DNA of 64,000 nt, from NCBI RefSeq assembly GCF_042652085.1, contig NZ_JBHSJF010000006.1, forward strand, positions 558,001-622,000, read 5' to 3'. Shown here piece after piece: positions 1 to 7,460 of this stretch; position 1 is the stretch's first letter, and every line of letters begins with the position of its first letter. The notes below the pieces were generated by a model. That model did no database searches and was not told the origin of the DNA. It saw only the letters and a list, made by a program, of their open reading frames with translations. The position numbers were made by a program, and so were the translations under genes. The DNA is from Flaviflagellibacter deserti. Its GTDB lineage: Bacteria; Pseudomonadota; Alphaproteobacteria; Rhizobiales; Methylopilaceae.

Positions 1-1
1 G

Positions 2-1156
2 ATCGGGCAGGCTAAAGCCGCTAAGGATGAGACGCGTGCAGCAGCTTTGATGGAGGAGGTCTCTCGGCTCAAGAGCGACATCACCACGGCGGGCGAACAG
101 ACCGAAAAGAAGCTGACCGATCAGCTCAATGAGATGGTAGCAAGCATCCCCAATCTGCCGCTGATGGACGTGCCTGTCGGCGCGGACGAGCACGACAATG
201 TCGAATACCGCCGCTTCGGCGAAGCGCCGAGCCTGGGCTTCACCGCCAAGCAGCATTTCGACATCGGCGAGGCGCAGGGCGGCATGGATTTCGAGAGCGC
301 CTCGAAACTTTCCGGGGCCCGTTTCGTCGTGCTCAAGAAGGGTATCGCTCGGCTGGAGCGTGCACTTGGCCAGTTCATGCTTGACCTGCACACAGGCGAG
401 CACGGCTATACGGAGGTCTCGCCGCCGCTGATGGTGCGTGATGAGGTCATGTTCGGTACGGCTCAACTGCCGAAGTTCAAAGATGACCAGTTCCGCGCCG
501 GAGCGATCGTTGGGGAGAACGGGGAGCACGAGACGATCAGCGATGGTCGCTGGCTCATCCCAACCGCCGAAGTGCCGCTGACCAATCTCGTTCGCGAGAG
601 CATCCTCTCCGAGGAAGAGCTGCCGCTGCGCTTCACTGCGCTGACGCCGTGCTTCCGTGCCGAAGCCGGCGCCGCGGGTCGCGACACGCGCGGCATGATC
701 CGCCAGCACCAGTTCTCGAAGGTCGAGCTCGTCTCCATCACGACGCCCGAGCAGTCGGGCGAGGAGCATGAGCGCATGCTCTCCTGCGCCGAGACCGTGC
801 TGCAGAAGCTCGACCTGCATTATCGCGTCATGACGCTCTGCACCGGCGACATGGGCTTCGCCTCGCAGAAGACCTGGGACATCGAGGTCTGGCTGCCGGG
901 GCAGAACGCGTTCCGCGAAATCTCGTCGTGCTCGGTCTGCGGCGACTTCCAGGCGCGGCGCATGCAGGCGCGCTACAAGCCGGCGGAAAGCAAGAACACC
1001 CGCTTCGTCCACACCCTGAACGGCTCGGGCGTCGCCGTCGGCCGCGCGCTGATCGCAGTGCTGGAGAATTACCAGAACGAGGACGGCTCGATCACCGTGC
1101 CCGCCGTGCTGCGGCCCTATATGGGCGGGCTGGAGCGGATCGAGGTGGGGGCGTGA
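2..1156 (+). CDS. serS: Seryl-tRNA synthetase, 5' end missing
   Basis: Class II aminoacyl-tRNA synthetase that charges tRNA-Ser (and tRNA-Sec) with serine in the cytoplasm. The frame is open from the window edge, so the start lies upstream. What remains (384 residues) begins inside the N-terminal coiled-coil arm, where alternating charged residues are visible, and then covers the whole catalytic domain. Class II motif 2 is recognisable around FRAEAGAAGRDTRGMIRQHQ, and motif 3 as GSGVAVGRALIAVLENYQ near the C-terminus. The gene is followed by surE and pcm, an order common in alphaproteobacteria, but a repeat element separates it from surE. Identification is secure; only the N-terminal part of the arm is absent. 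Confidence 0.96.
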   Translation: MGQAKAAKDETRAAALMEEVSRLKSDITTAGEQTEKKLTDQLNEMVASIPNLPLMDVPVGADEHDNVEYRRFGEAPSLGFTAKQHFDIGEAQGGMDFESASKLSGARFVVLKKGIARLERALGQFMLDLHTGEHGYTEVSPPLMVRDEVMFGTAQLPKFKDDQFRAGAIVGENGEHETISDGRWLIPTAEVPLTNLVRESILSEEELPLRFTALTPCFRAEAGAAGRDTRGMIRQHQFSKVELVSITTPEQSGEEHERMLSCAETVLQKLDLHYRVMTLCTGDMGFASQKTWDIEVWLPGQNAFREISSCSVCGDFQARRMQARYKPAESKNTRFVHTLNGSGVAVGRALIAVLENYQNEDGSITVPAVLRPYMGGLERIEVGA

Positions 1157-1165
1157 TTGGGTGTG

Positions 1166-1320
1166 GTCTCCCTCACCTGAAAGGGGAGGGCCGAGTCGCG
1201 CGAAGCGCGAACCGGGGTGGGGCTTGCTGCCCCTCCATGCCCCATGCCCTGCCGATAGGTTTTGACCCCACCCCGCTCAGCCTGGCGGCTGAGTCGGCCC
1301 TCCCCGTTACGGGGAGGGAG
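1166..1320. repeat. Palindromic intergenic repeat (REP-like)
   Basis: The serS-surE gap is filled by a GC-rich imperfect inverted repeat. The left arm (about 1182-1222) reads GGGGAGGGCCGAGTCGCGCG and on to GGGGTGGGG. The right arm (about 1266-1305) starts CCCCACCCCGCTCAG and ends GGCCCTCCCC. A short internal palindrome (cgcgaagcgcg) sits in the left arm. I recognise this arrangement from dispersed intergenic repeats of Hyphomicrobiales genomes. Copy number cannot be judged from one window. Confidence 0.7.
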
Positions 1321-1328
1321 AGGCCGCC

Positions 1329-2099
1329 ATGCGCATCCTGATCACCAACGACGACGGCATCCACTCGCCGGGCCTTGACGCGCTGGAGCGCATCGCGCGC
1401 GAGATATCCGACGATGTCTGGGTAGTTGCGCCGGAATACGACCAGTCCGGCGTCGCGCATTCGCTGTCGCTGAACGATCCGCTGCGAATCCGCACCGTCG
1501 GCGAGCGGCGCTTTGCGGTGAAGGGCACGCCGACGGACTGCGTGATTCTCGGCGCGCGTTTCGTGATGAAGGACGCGCTGCCCGAACTGCTGCTGTCCGG
1601 CGTCAATCGCGGGCACAATCTCGGCGAGGACGTCACCTATTCCGGGACGGTCGCGGGAGCGATCGAGGGCGCGCTGCTCGGCATTCCGGCAATCGCCATG
1701 TCGCAGGCCTATCCGTCCGGACAGCGCGAATCGGTGAGCTATGCGACGGCCGAGGCACACGGACCGCGGGTGATTCGGCAGATTCTCGATGCCGGACTGC
1801 CTCCCGGCGGGCTGGTGAACATCAATTTCCCGAACGTTTCGCCCGAGAAAGTGGGCGGAGTGCGCGCCACGAGGCAGGGTCAGCGGCCGCAATGGCAGGC
1901 GCAGGTGGATGAACGCCGTGACGGCCGGGGAAATCCATACTTCTGGATCGTGTATGGTCACGAGATCGGCGATCCTGGTCACGACACCGACTTGCGCGCC
2001 GTGGCTGACAAATGGATCTCGGTGACCCCGCTGAAGATCGACATGACCGATCATCGGCTGCTGGAGCGGCTTGGCGGAGCGTTCGACACGGGGTTGTGA
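1329..2099 (+). CDS. surE: 5'/3'-nucleotidase SurE
   Basis: Metal-dependent survival-protein phosphatase that dephosphorylates 5' and 3' nucleoside monophosphates. At 256 residues it has the normal family length. The metal-binding N-terminus MRILITNDDG places Asp8 and Asp9 as expected; Ser40 (DQSGVAHS) and Asn93 (SGVNRGHN) are the other family ligands. The start is supported by a purine-rich GGGGAGGGAG stretch upstream. It is followed after 2 bases by pcm, so the two are very likely cotranscribed, a classical stationary-phase survival and repair pairing. Confidence 0.96.
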   Translation: MRILITNDDGIHSPGLDALERIAREISDDVWVVAPEYDQSGVAHSLSLNDPLRIRTVGERRFAVKGTPTDCVILGARFVMKDALPELLLSGVNRGHNLGEDVTYSGTVAGAIEGALLGIPAIAMSQAYPSGQRESVSYATAEAHGPRVIRQILDAGLPPGGLVNINFPNVSPEKVGGVRATRQGQRPQWQAQVDERRDGRGNPYFWIVYGHEIGDPGHDTDLRAVADKWISVTPLKIDMTDHRLLERLGGAFDTGL

Positions 2100-2101
2100 C
2101 G

Positions 2102-2767
2102 ATGGCCGAACAGGGGCCGCGCGACGAGGAAGACGCCGAACAGCGCGCCGCGTTTCTGTTGTTCCTGCGCAAGCGCGGCATCCGCGATACGCGGGTGATG
2201 CGGGCCATGGAGACCGTGCCGCGCTCGCTGTTCGTGCCGACGCAGATCGTCGAGCACGCCTATAGCGACCGGGCACTTCCCATCGCCTGCGGCCAGACGA
2301 TCAGCCAGCCCTATCTCGTCGCCTACATGACCGAACAGCTCGACGTGAAGGACCGCCACAAGGTCCTTGAGATTGGCATGGGTTCGGGCTTCCAGACGGC
2401 CGTGCTGGCCCGGCTGGGGCGCCGGATCTACACGATCGACCGCTATCGCACGCTCGTCCAGGACGCCGAGAACCGGCTGAACGCGCTGCGCATCACCAAT
2501 GTCACCTCGATGGTTGCGGACGGCGCTGCCGGCTGGCCGGCGCAGGCGCCGTTCGATCGCATCATGGTCACGGCGGCTGCGGAAAGCGTGCCGCAGACGC
2601 TCGTTGACCAGTTGGCGGACGATGGAGTGATGATCATTCCGGTCGGGCCCCAGGGCACCGACCAGCGTCTGCTGCGCATCACCAAGATCGAGGGCGAGGT
2701 CGAGACGCGGGACCTGATGAGGGTGCGGTTCGTGCCGATGGTAGCGGGAAGGGCGGTCTCGCTTTGA
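2102..2767 (+). CDS. pcm: Protein-L-isoaspartate O-methyltransferase
   Basis: SAM-dependent enzyme that methylates isoaspartyl residues in age-damaged proteins. The 221-residue reading from ATG 2102 was chosen because the alternative upstream start would overlap surE by about 90 bases. The family signature GQTISQPYLVAYMTE lies at residues 64-78, and the SAM-binding glycine loop LEIGMGSG at 89-96. It directly follows surE with a 2-base gap, implying translational coupling or at least one operon. The short acidic N-terminus (MAEQGPRDEEDAEQ) is unremarkable. Confidence 0.95.
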   Translation: MAEQGPRDEEDAEQRAAFLLFLRKRGIRDTRVMRAMETVPRSLFVPTQIVEHAYSDRALPIACGQTISQPYLVAYMTEQLDVKDRHKVLEIGMGSGFQTAVLARLGRRIYTIDRYRTLVQDAENRLNALRITNVTSMVADGAAGWPAQAPFDRIMVTAAAESVPQTLVDQLADDGVMIIPVGPQGTDQRLLRITKIEGEVETRDLMRVRFVPMVAGRAVSL

Positions 2768-2798
2768 ACTTCGTCCGTGCCGGACGCGACGAACCGGC

Positions 2799-3293
2799 AT
2801 GAAGAAGCTCTCCGTCACACTTACCGCCGCACTGCCCATCTTCGCTTTCGCCGCGCCGGCGTCCGCCGGGACGATCGAAAGCATCTACACCCGCCACGAC
2901 TATGCCGCCTGCGACGAACAGAAGTCGCCGGAGCCCGATGTGATCGAGGTGCGCAAATGCACGGGCCTCGGCGGCATTGCCGTGGTCTGGACTGGCGAGC
3001 CGGACGCGAGCTTCGTCACCATCGGCGAGACCGGGGATGACGGTCTCGATCTCGGGGCGTCCTTCTTCGAGGTCGGCAATACGATTGAATGGCGCGGTCC
3101 GAAACGGGTCGGAACGATCGACCCGAACGCCATGATCGTGCGCTACGTGACCGGGAAGGCGATCGGCAATCTCGACGTCAGCAAGCTCGCGGTCTATCGC
3201 CTGAACGCCGGCGGCTCGTCCTGCTTCCTTGGTGCGGCCTCGACCAACCAGGCAGCGCGGGCAATCGCTGACGAATCTCGCCGCTGCCGCTGA
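2799..3293 (+). CDS. Hypothetical secreted protein
   Basis: A 164-residue protein that I cannot assign to a characterised family. The first 23 residues form a textbook Sec signal peptide: MKK, a hydrophobic core rich in Ala, Leu and Phe, then APASA-G as the cleavage site. The mature part is acidic in its first half and contains four cysteines (ACDEQ, RKCTG, SSCFL, SRRCR), which could form two periplasmic disulfides. It starts 31 bases after pcm in the same direction and may be read through from it. Function unknown. Confidence 0.8.
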   Translation: MKKLSVTLTAALPIFAFAAPASAGTIESIYTRHDYAACDEQKSPEPDVIEVRKCTGLGGIAVVWTGEPDASFVTIGETGDDGLDLGASFFEVGNTIEWRGPKRVGTIDPNAMIVRYVTGKAIGNLDVSKLAVYRLNAGGSSCFLGAASTNQAARAIADESRRCR

Positions 3294-3392
3294 ACGATCA
3301 CACAGGCTTGATAAACATTGCCCATTAAGGAACGGCTAGGCTGACGAGATCGTTGTCTGCGAAGCCGGTCCTTCGGCTGCAGGGAGGCCAAA

Positions 3393-3785
3393 ATGGGAAT
3401 TTTCAGCAAAATCATGGGCGCGATCTTCGGCTCGTCCGAAGCTCAGGCCGCCGAAGCCGCCGCACCGGCGGGTGGCGGCACCGCGACGGCCACGGCCTCG
3501 GCGCCTGCCGCGACAGGGACCGGCGAGAAGGTCGATGTCGCCAAGGTGCTTGATGACGCCGTGAAGGCCAAGGGCCAGAAGCTCGAATGGCGGACATCGA
3601 TCGTCGACCTGATGAAGGCGCTCGACATCGATTCGAGCCTCTCAGCGCGCAAGGAACTCGCCAAGGAACTGAACTACACCGGCGATACCAACGACTCGGC
3701 GAGCATGAACATCTGGCTGCACAAGCAGGTCATCGCCAAACTTGAGGCTAATGGCGGCAAGGTGCCGGCGGACCTCAAGGACTGA
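3393..3785 (+). CDS. DUF3597 family protein
   Basis: A 130-residue protein of the DUF3597 family, whose function is unknown. The N-terminus MGIFSKIMGAIFGSS may be an amphipathic helix. It is followed by an Ala/Thr-rich linker (about residues 15-45), then the conserved helical core with TSIVDLMKALDIDSSLSARK and a C-terminal NIWLHKQVIAKLEANGGKVP-like block. Family members are often described as LysM-associated or stress-related, but nothing here shows that. A ribosome-binding stretch GGAGG lies upstream (about 3383-3387). Confidence 0.85.
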   Translation: MGIFSKIMGAIFGSSEAQAAEAAAPAGGGTATATASAPAATGTGEKVDVAKVLDDAVKAKGQKLEWRTSIVDLMKALDIDSSLSARKELAKELNYTGDTNDSASMNIWLHKQVIAKLEANGGKVPADLKD

Positions 3786-3791
3786 TCGACA

Positions 3792-3819
3792 AATGCGTGC
3801 CGCCCCGGCGGCACGCATT
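3792..3819 (+). terminator. Perfect hairpin after the DUF3597 gene
   Basis: A 12-bp perfect stem (aatgcgtgccgc paired with gcggcacgcatt) with a 4-base loop, 7 bases after the DUF3597 stop. There is no T-tract, so it could be a weak terminator or an mRNA 3' stabiliser. Confidence 0.5.
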
Positions 3820-3928
3820 CCCGCCCGAGCGTTGAACCGCTCTGCGCACTCCCCATATCTAAGCCGCTGAAACCGCGCTATTCTGCGCACCTTCGCGGCC
3901 GGCCTTGAACCGGCAGGGGAATGGATAA

Positions 3929-4309
3929 ATGGGTTTTCCGATCATGCGCCTCACCGACCGCGCCGCGGACCGGGTGAGGGAGATCATGGAACGGTCGCAG
4001 TCTTCGGCCGCCGGCCTTCGTGTCGGTGTGAAGAAGGGCGGCTGCGCCGGCATGGAATATACGATGGACTACGCCGCCGAGGCTCAGCCGGGCGACGAGG
4101 TGATTGAGGACAAGGGCGTGAAGGTCCTGATCGATCCCAAGGCCGTTCTGTTCCTGCTCGGCACCGAGATGGACTATGTGACCGAGAAGATGGCGTCGCG
4201 ATTCGTCTTCAACAATCCGAACCAGACCTCGGCATGCGGCTGCGGGGAATCGATCGAGATCGTCCCGGCCAAGCCGGAAGCGCTGCAGGCTGCCGCACAG
4301 GCACGCTGA
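3929..4309 (+). CDS. sufA: A-type Fe-S cluster carrier (SufA/IscA/HesB family)
   Basis: Scaffold or carrier that passes iron-sulfur clusters to apo-proteins. The 126-residue protein keeps the three invariant cysteines: Cys39 in KKGGCAGMEY, and Cys103 and Cys105 in SACGCGESIE near the end. In Hyphomicrobiales this gene normally closes the suf operon; here the rest of suf is not adjacent. A second possible start is Met6 (MRLTD); the first was kept because GGGGA precedes it. A TfoX-like gene starts 5 bases downstream, so the two are probably cotranscribed. Confidence 0.92.
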   Translation: MGFPIMRLTDRAADRVREIMERSQSSAAGLRVGVKKGGCAGMEYTMDYAAEAQPGDEVIEDKGVKVLIDPKAVLFLLGTEMDYVTEKMASRFVFNNPNQTSACGCGESIEIVPAKPEALQAAAQAR

Positions 4310-4314
4310 CTGGT

Positions 4315-4659
4315 GTGGACGCAGATTCGATCCGGGACATTTTTTCCGGCTTTGGCCCCGTAGGCGTCCGTCGCATGTTCGGCGGATACGGCATCTATGC
4401 CGATGACGTCATGTTCGCATTGTCCACCGGCGGCGAACTCTACCTGAAGGCGGATAGCGAAACGCGGCCGGACTTCGAAGACGAAGGCGCAGAGCCGTTC
4501 AGCTACGAAGCAAAGGGCAGGCGGGTGGTACTGTCGTATTGGCGCGCGCCCGACCGTCTGATCGATGATGCGGACGAAATGGCTATATGGGCGCGCAAGG
4601 CGCTCTCTGCCGCAGAGCGTGCGGCCCGGACAAAACCGCACGCGAAGAAGAAAGCCTAA
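4315..4659 (+). CDS. TfoX/Sxy N-terminal domain protein
   Basis: A 114-residue protein consisting only of the TfoX N-terminal domain, recognisable by the VRRMFGGYGIYADDVMFAL block. Full-length TfoX/Sxy proteins regulate competence in gammaproteobacteria, but stand-alone N-terminal domains in alphaproteobacteria have no established role. I chose the GTG at 4315 because it lies 5 bases after the sufA stop and begins the conserved domain. The longer frame open upstream overlaps sufA and has a non-family N-terminus. The C-terminal tail is basic (RTKPHAKKKA). Its stop abuts the stop of the convergent GGDEF gene without a gap. Confidence 0.88.
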   Translation: MDADSIRDIFSGFGPVGVRRMFGGYGIYADDVMFALSTGGELYLKADSETRPDFEDEGAEPFSYEAKGRRVVLSYWRAPDRLIDDADEMAIWARKALSAAERAARTKPHAKKKA

Positions 4660-5709
4660 TCACGCAACGCGGTTGGCGCCGGCTTCGAACTCCGGATCGG
4701 TTTCGCAGACGACGCGGTTACGGCCCGCGCGCTTGGCTGCGTAGAGACACATATCGGCGCGTTCGATGATCGAGGCGGCATTGTCGTTGGCGTGGAAGCT
4801 GGCGACGCCGATCGAGATCGTGACGCGACCGAGGTTTTCGCCGGTCGAGCGCTTCACAAGTTCCTTGCCCATCACCGCGCGACGGATGTGGTCGGCGACG
4901 GTCACCGCCGGACGCAGCGTCGTGCCCGGCAGGATGAGCGCGAACTCCTCGCCGCCGTAACGCGACGCGATGTCCTGGCCCTTGATGTTCTGCTTCACGG
5001 CGGTGGCGACGAGGCGCAGCACCTGGTCACCGGTGAGGTGACCATATTTGTCGTTGAAGCTCTTGAAGTGGTCGATGTCGGTGACGAGCAGTGAGAACGG
5101 CTTGCCCTCGCTCAGCGCCTTCTCGAGCGCCATGTCGAAGAATTTGCGGTTCGAGAGCAGCGTCAGCGGGTCGGTGAGCGACTCGGCGCGGATGGCTTCG
5201 AGACTGTCGTGCAGCTTCAGCATCTCCTCGCGCGAGGCGACGAGCTGGGTCTCAAGTTCCCTGTTGGCCGACTGCATGTCGACCGTCGCGCGCATCAGGG
5301 CCTCCACGACCATTTTGACCTTGGTCGGCTCGGCGCCTTCGAGGCTGCGGGTGATGCCGTCTAGGGTCTCGCCATAGGCGGAGGCGGAGCCGCGAGCGGC
5401 GTCGAGCATCGAAACCATCTGGTCGACCTCTTCACGGATCTTCGTGCCGACCTCGTCATAGCGGGTCGGGAAGCGCGAAGCCGACAGATGCATGTCGTAG
5501 AGCGCGTCGAGATCCTGCTCGGAAAGTTTGCCGCGTTTGCGAAGGACGTCGTTGATCGCCTGATTCAACAAAGGGTTGTAACAGGTCGCGTAAGTGTACC
5601 AGACCTCGTAGATCCGGGGATAGGCGGGATGGCGATACGCCCGAATGCGGTCCAGTGCCGACTCGCCGAACACTATAGTTCGCTCGAAATCGTCTCCGCT
5701 GTCAGACAT
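4660..5709 (-). CDS. GGDEF-domain diguanylate cyclase
   Basis: Predicted to make cyclic di-GMP from two GTP. The 349-residue protein has an N-terminal helical region (about 1-165) without a recognised sensor, including an aromatic stretch RIYEVWYTYATCYNPLLNQA, then a GGDEF domain (about 176-335). The active-site loop is intact: GGEEF at 252-256, with DPLTLLSNR at its start. The inhibitory I-site position five residues before it reads K243-G-Q-D246 instead of RxxD, so product feedback may be weakened. The start at 5709 is preceded by GGGGGAAA. The upstream extension of 38 codons looks non-coding. No membrane segment is seen, so it is likely cytosolic. Confidence 0.92.
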   Translation of the reverse strand: MSDSGDDFERTIVFGESALDRIRAYRHPAYPRIYEVWYTYATCYNPLLNQAINDVLRKRGKLSEQDLDALYDMHLSASRFPTRYDEVGTKIREEVDQMVSMLDAARGSASAYGETLDGITRSLEGAEPTKVKMVVEALMRATVDMQSANRELETQLVASREEMLKLHDSLEAIRAESLTDPLTLLSNRKFFDMALEKALSEGKPFSLLVTDIDHFKSFNDKYGHLTGDQVLRLVATAVKQNIKGQDIASRYGGEEFALILPGTTLRPAVTVADHIRRAVMGKELVKRSTGENLGRVTISIGVASFHANDNAASIIERADMCLYAAKRAGRNRVVCETDPEFEAGANRVA

Positions 5710-5842
5710 TGCCGTTTCCCCCAGCCGTTCGGGGCCGGCGTTGGCTCCCGAAATCCAGCAGGGGTGAAATTGCTCCAGAACACTTAAACGGCCGTTAATT
5801 CGGGTCGATACCCCGAGGGCCAAAAGTGCATCAATTTCAGGC

Positions 5843-7273
5843 TTATGCGCCCTTTATTCGGACAGGGCGAAGAAGGAATTGGGGCACGTGATCGCCGAGC
5901 CCGACGGGTGTCGGTTCGTCGTCGCGTTCATGCCTGTTGCGGTCCCTGCGACCTCCGTCTCTGCGGGTCTCATCGCGCGGCGCGTGCTCCGGACGTGGAG
6001 GTCTGGGCGCGCGGGATTCTGCTGGAGATGCAGAGGCTTCCCGCGGCTCGGAACGTTGGGGCTGCTCGACCTTCTTCTCGCCGCGTCCACGCGACCGCCG
6101 GTTGCGGTCGCCGCGTCCCGGACGGCTGTCGCCCTCCGATTCGGCGGGGCGATCGTCACCGCGCCACGGAATGTCCTGCGCGGTTACTTTCTCGATCGCT
6201 GCGAGATATTTTTTGTCGGACGGTGCCACGAATGTGATCGCGGTGCCGCTGAGCCCCGCGCGGCCGGTGCGGCCGATGCGGTGGACATAGTCCTCGGCAT
6301 GGATCGGCACGTCGAAATTGAAGACGTGGCTGACCGCCGGAATGTCGAGACCACGCGCGGCAACGTCCGAGGCGACCAGAAGCTCGGCCTCGCCGGTCTT
6401 GAACTGGTCGAGCGCCTGCATGCGCGCGCGCTGGTCCATGTCGCCATGAAGAGCTACGGCCTTGAAGCCGTGCTTCTCAAGCGAGCGATGAAGGGTGCCG
6501 ATGTCGCGTTTGCGATTGCAGAAGACGATGGCGTTCTTGAAATCGGTCTCGGCGCGAATGGCGCGGCGGAGCGCGTCGCGCTTCTCGGCGTGATCGCTGC
6601 CGCAGGCGATAAGGGCCTGGGTGATCGTGGCCGAGGTGCTCGAAGCCTTGGCGACTTCGATCTTCACCGGATCGTTCAGGAACTGGGCGACCAGGCGCTG
6701 GATTTCCGGCGGCATGGTCGCAGAGAAGAAGAGGGTCTGGCGGCGCGGCGGGATCAGTTTGCAGATGCGCTCGATGTCCGGGATGAAACCCATGTCGAGC
6801 ATGCGGTCCGCCTCGTCGATGACGAGAATCTCGATGCCGGTCATCAGCAGGCGGCCGCGCTCGAAATGATCGAGCAGGCGGCCGGGGGTGGCGATGAGGA
6901 CGTCGACGCCGCGTGTCAGCTTCGCGTCCTGGTCACCGAAGGACAGACCGCCAATGAGGAGCGCCACGGAGAGTTTGTGGTTGACGCCATAGCGGTTGAA
7001 GCTCTCCTCGACCTGCGCCGCGAGTTCGCGCGTTGGTTCGAGGATGAGCGTGCGCGGCATGCGAGCCCGCGGCCGACCGGTTTCGAGCCTGGTCAGCATG
7101 GGGAGCGTGAAGCTCGCCGTCTTGCCGGTGCCGGTCTGGGCGATGCCGAGAACGTCGCGCTTCTGCAGGACATGCGGAATCGCCTGCTCCTGGATCGGAG
7201 TCGGCGTGGTGTAGCCCGTCGCTTCAACTGCAGCGAGGACCTTGGGGCTCAGCCCGAGAGTATCAAAGCTCAT
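5843..7273 (-). CDS. rhlE: DEAD-box RNA helicase (RhlE-type)
   Basis: ATP-dependent RNA helicase, probably for ribosome assembly or cold adaptation. In 476 residues it has the Q-motif (GYTTPTPIQEQAIP, residues 20-33), Walker A AQTGTGKT (45-52), PTREL, DEAD at 153-156, SAT in FFSATMP and the HRIGRTGRAG motif VI. After about residue 375 comes a low-complexity Arg/Asp/Glu/Pro tail typical of RhlE-type enzymes. The start MSFDTLGL was chosen by family pattern; the 30 codons upstream are not conserved-looking. It is divergent from the 7461 gene, with 187 bases between them for both promoters. Confidence 0.94.
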   Translation of the reverse strand: MSFDTLGLSPKVLAAVEATGYTTPTPIQEQAIPHVLQKRDVLGIAQTGTGKTASFTLPMLTRLETGRPRARMPRTLILEPTRELAAQVEESFNRYGVNHKLSVALLIGGLSFGDQDAKLTRGVDVLIATPGRLLDHFERGRLLMTGIEILVIDEADRMLDMGFIPDIERICKLIPPRRQTLFFSATMPPEIQRLVAQFLNDPVKIEVAKASSTSATITQALIACGSDHAEKRDALRRAIRAETDFKNAIVFCNRKRDIGTLHRSLEKHGFKAVALHGDMDQRARMQALDQFKTGEAELLVASDVAARGLDIPAVSHVFNFDVPIHAEDYVHRIGRTGRAGLSGTAITFVAPSDKKYLAAIEKVTAQDIPWRGDDRPAESEGDSRPGRGDRNRRSRGRGEKKVEQPQRSEPREASASPAESRAPRPPRPEHAPRDETRRDGGRRDRNRHERDDEPTPVGLGDHVPQFLLRPVRIKGA

Positions 7274-7460
7274 ATAGATTGTGCCGGAACCGCAGGGAAA
7301 AGGAAGTAGCTTCTGCGGGCGTTTCCGTTGGGCGCAACATAGGGAACAAGGTTGTGGAGTCAAGCTTAGCCAGAACTTTGCCCGTTGCGCGCCGCGCTCC
7401 CGCCAAGATTAAACTGCAAGGCTGAGCCGGAAACACCACTCAGGGGCTAGGCACTCAAAA

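Noticed and set aside
5879..7309. A 476-codon plus-strand frame
   Set aside because: Antisense to the DEAD-box helicase with all its motifs; no ribosome-binding site.
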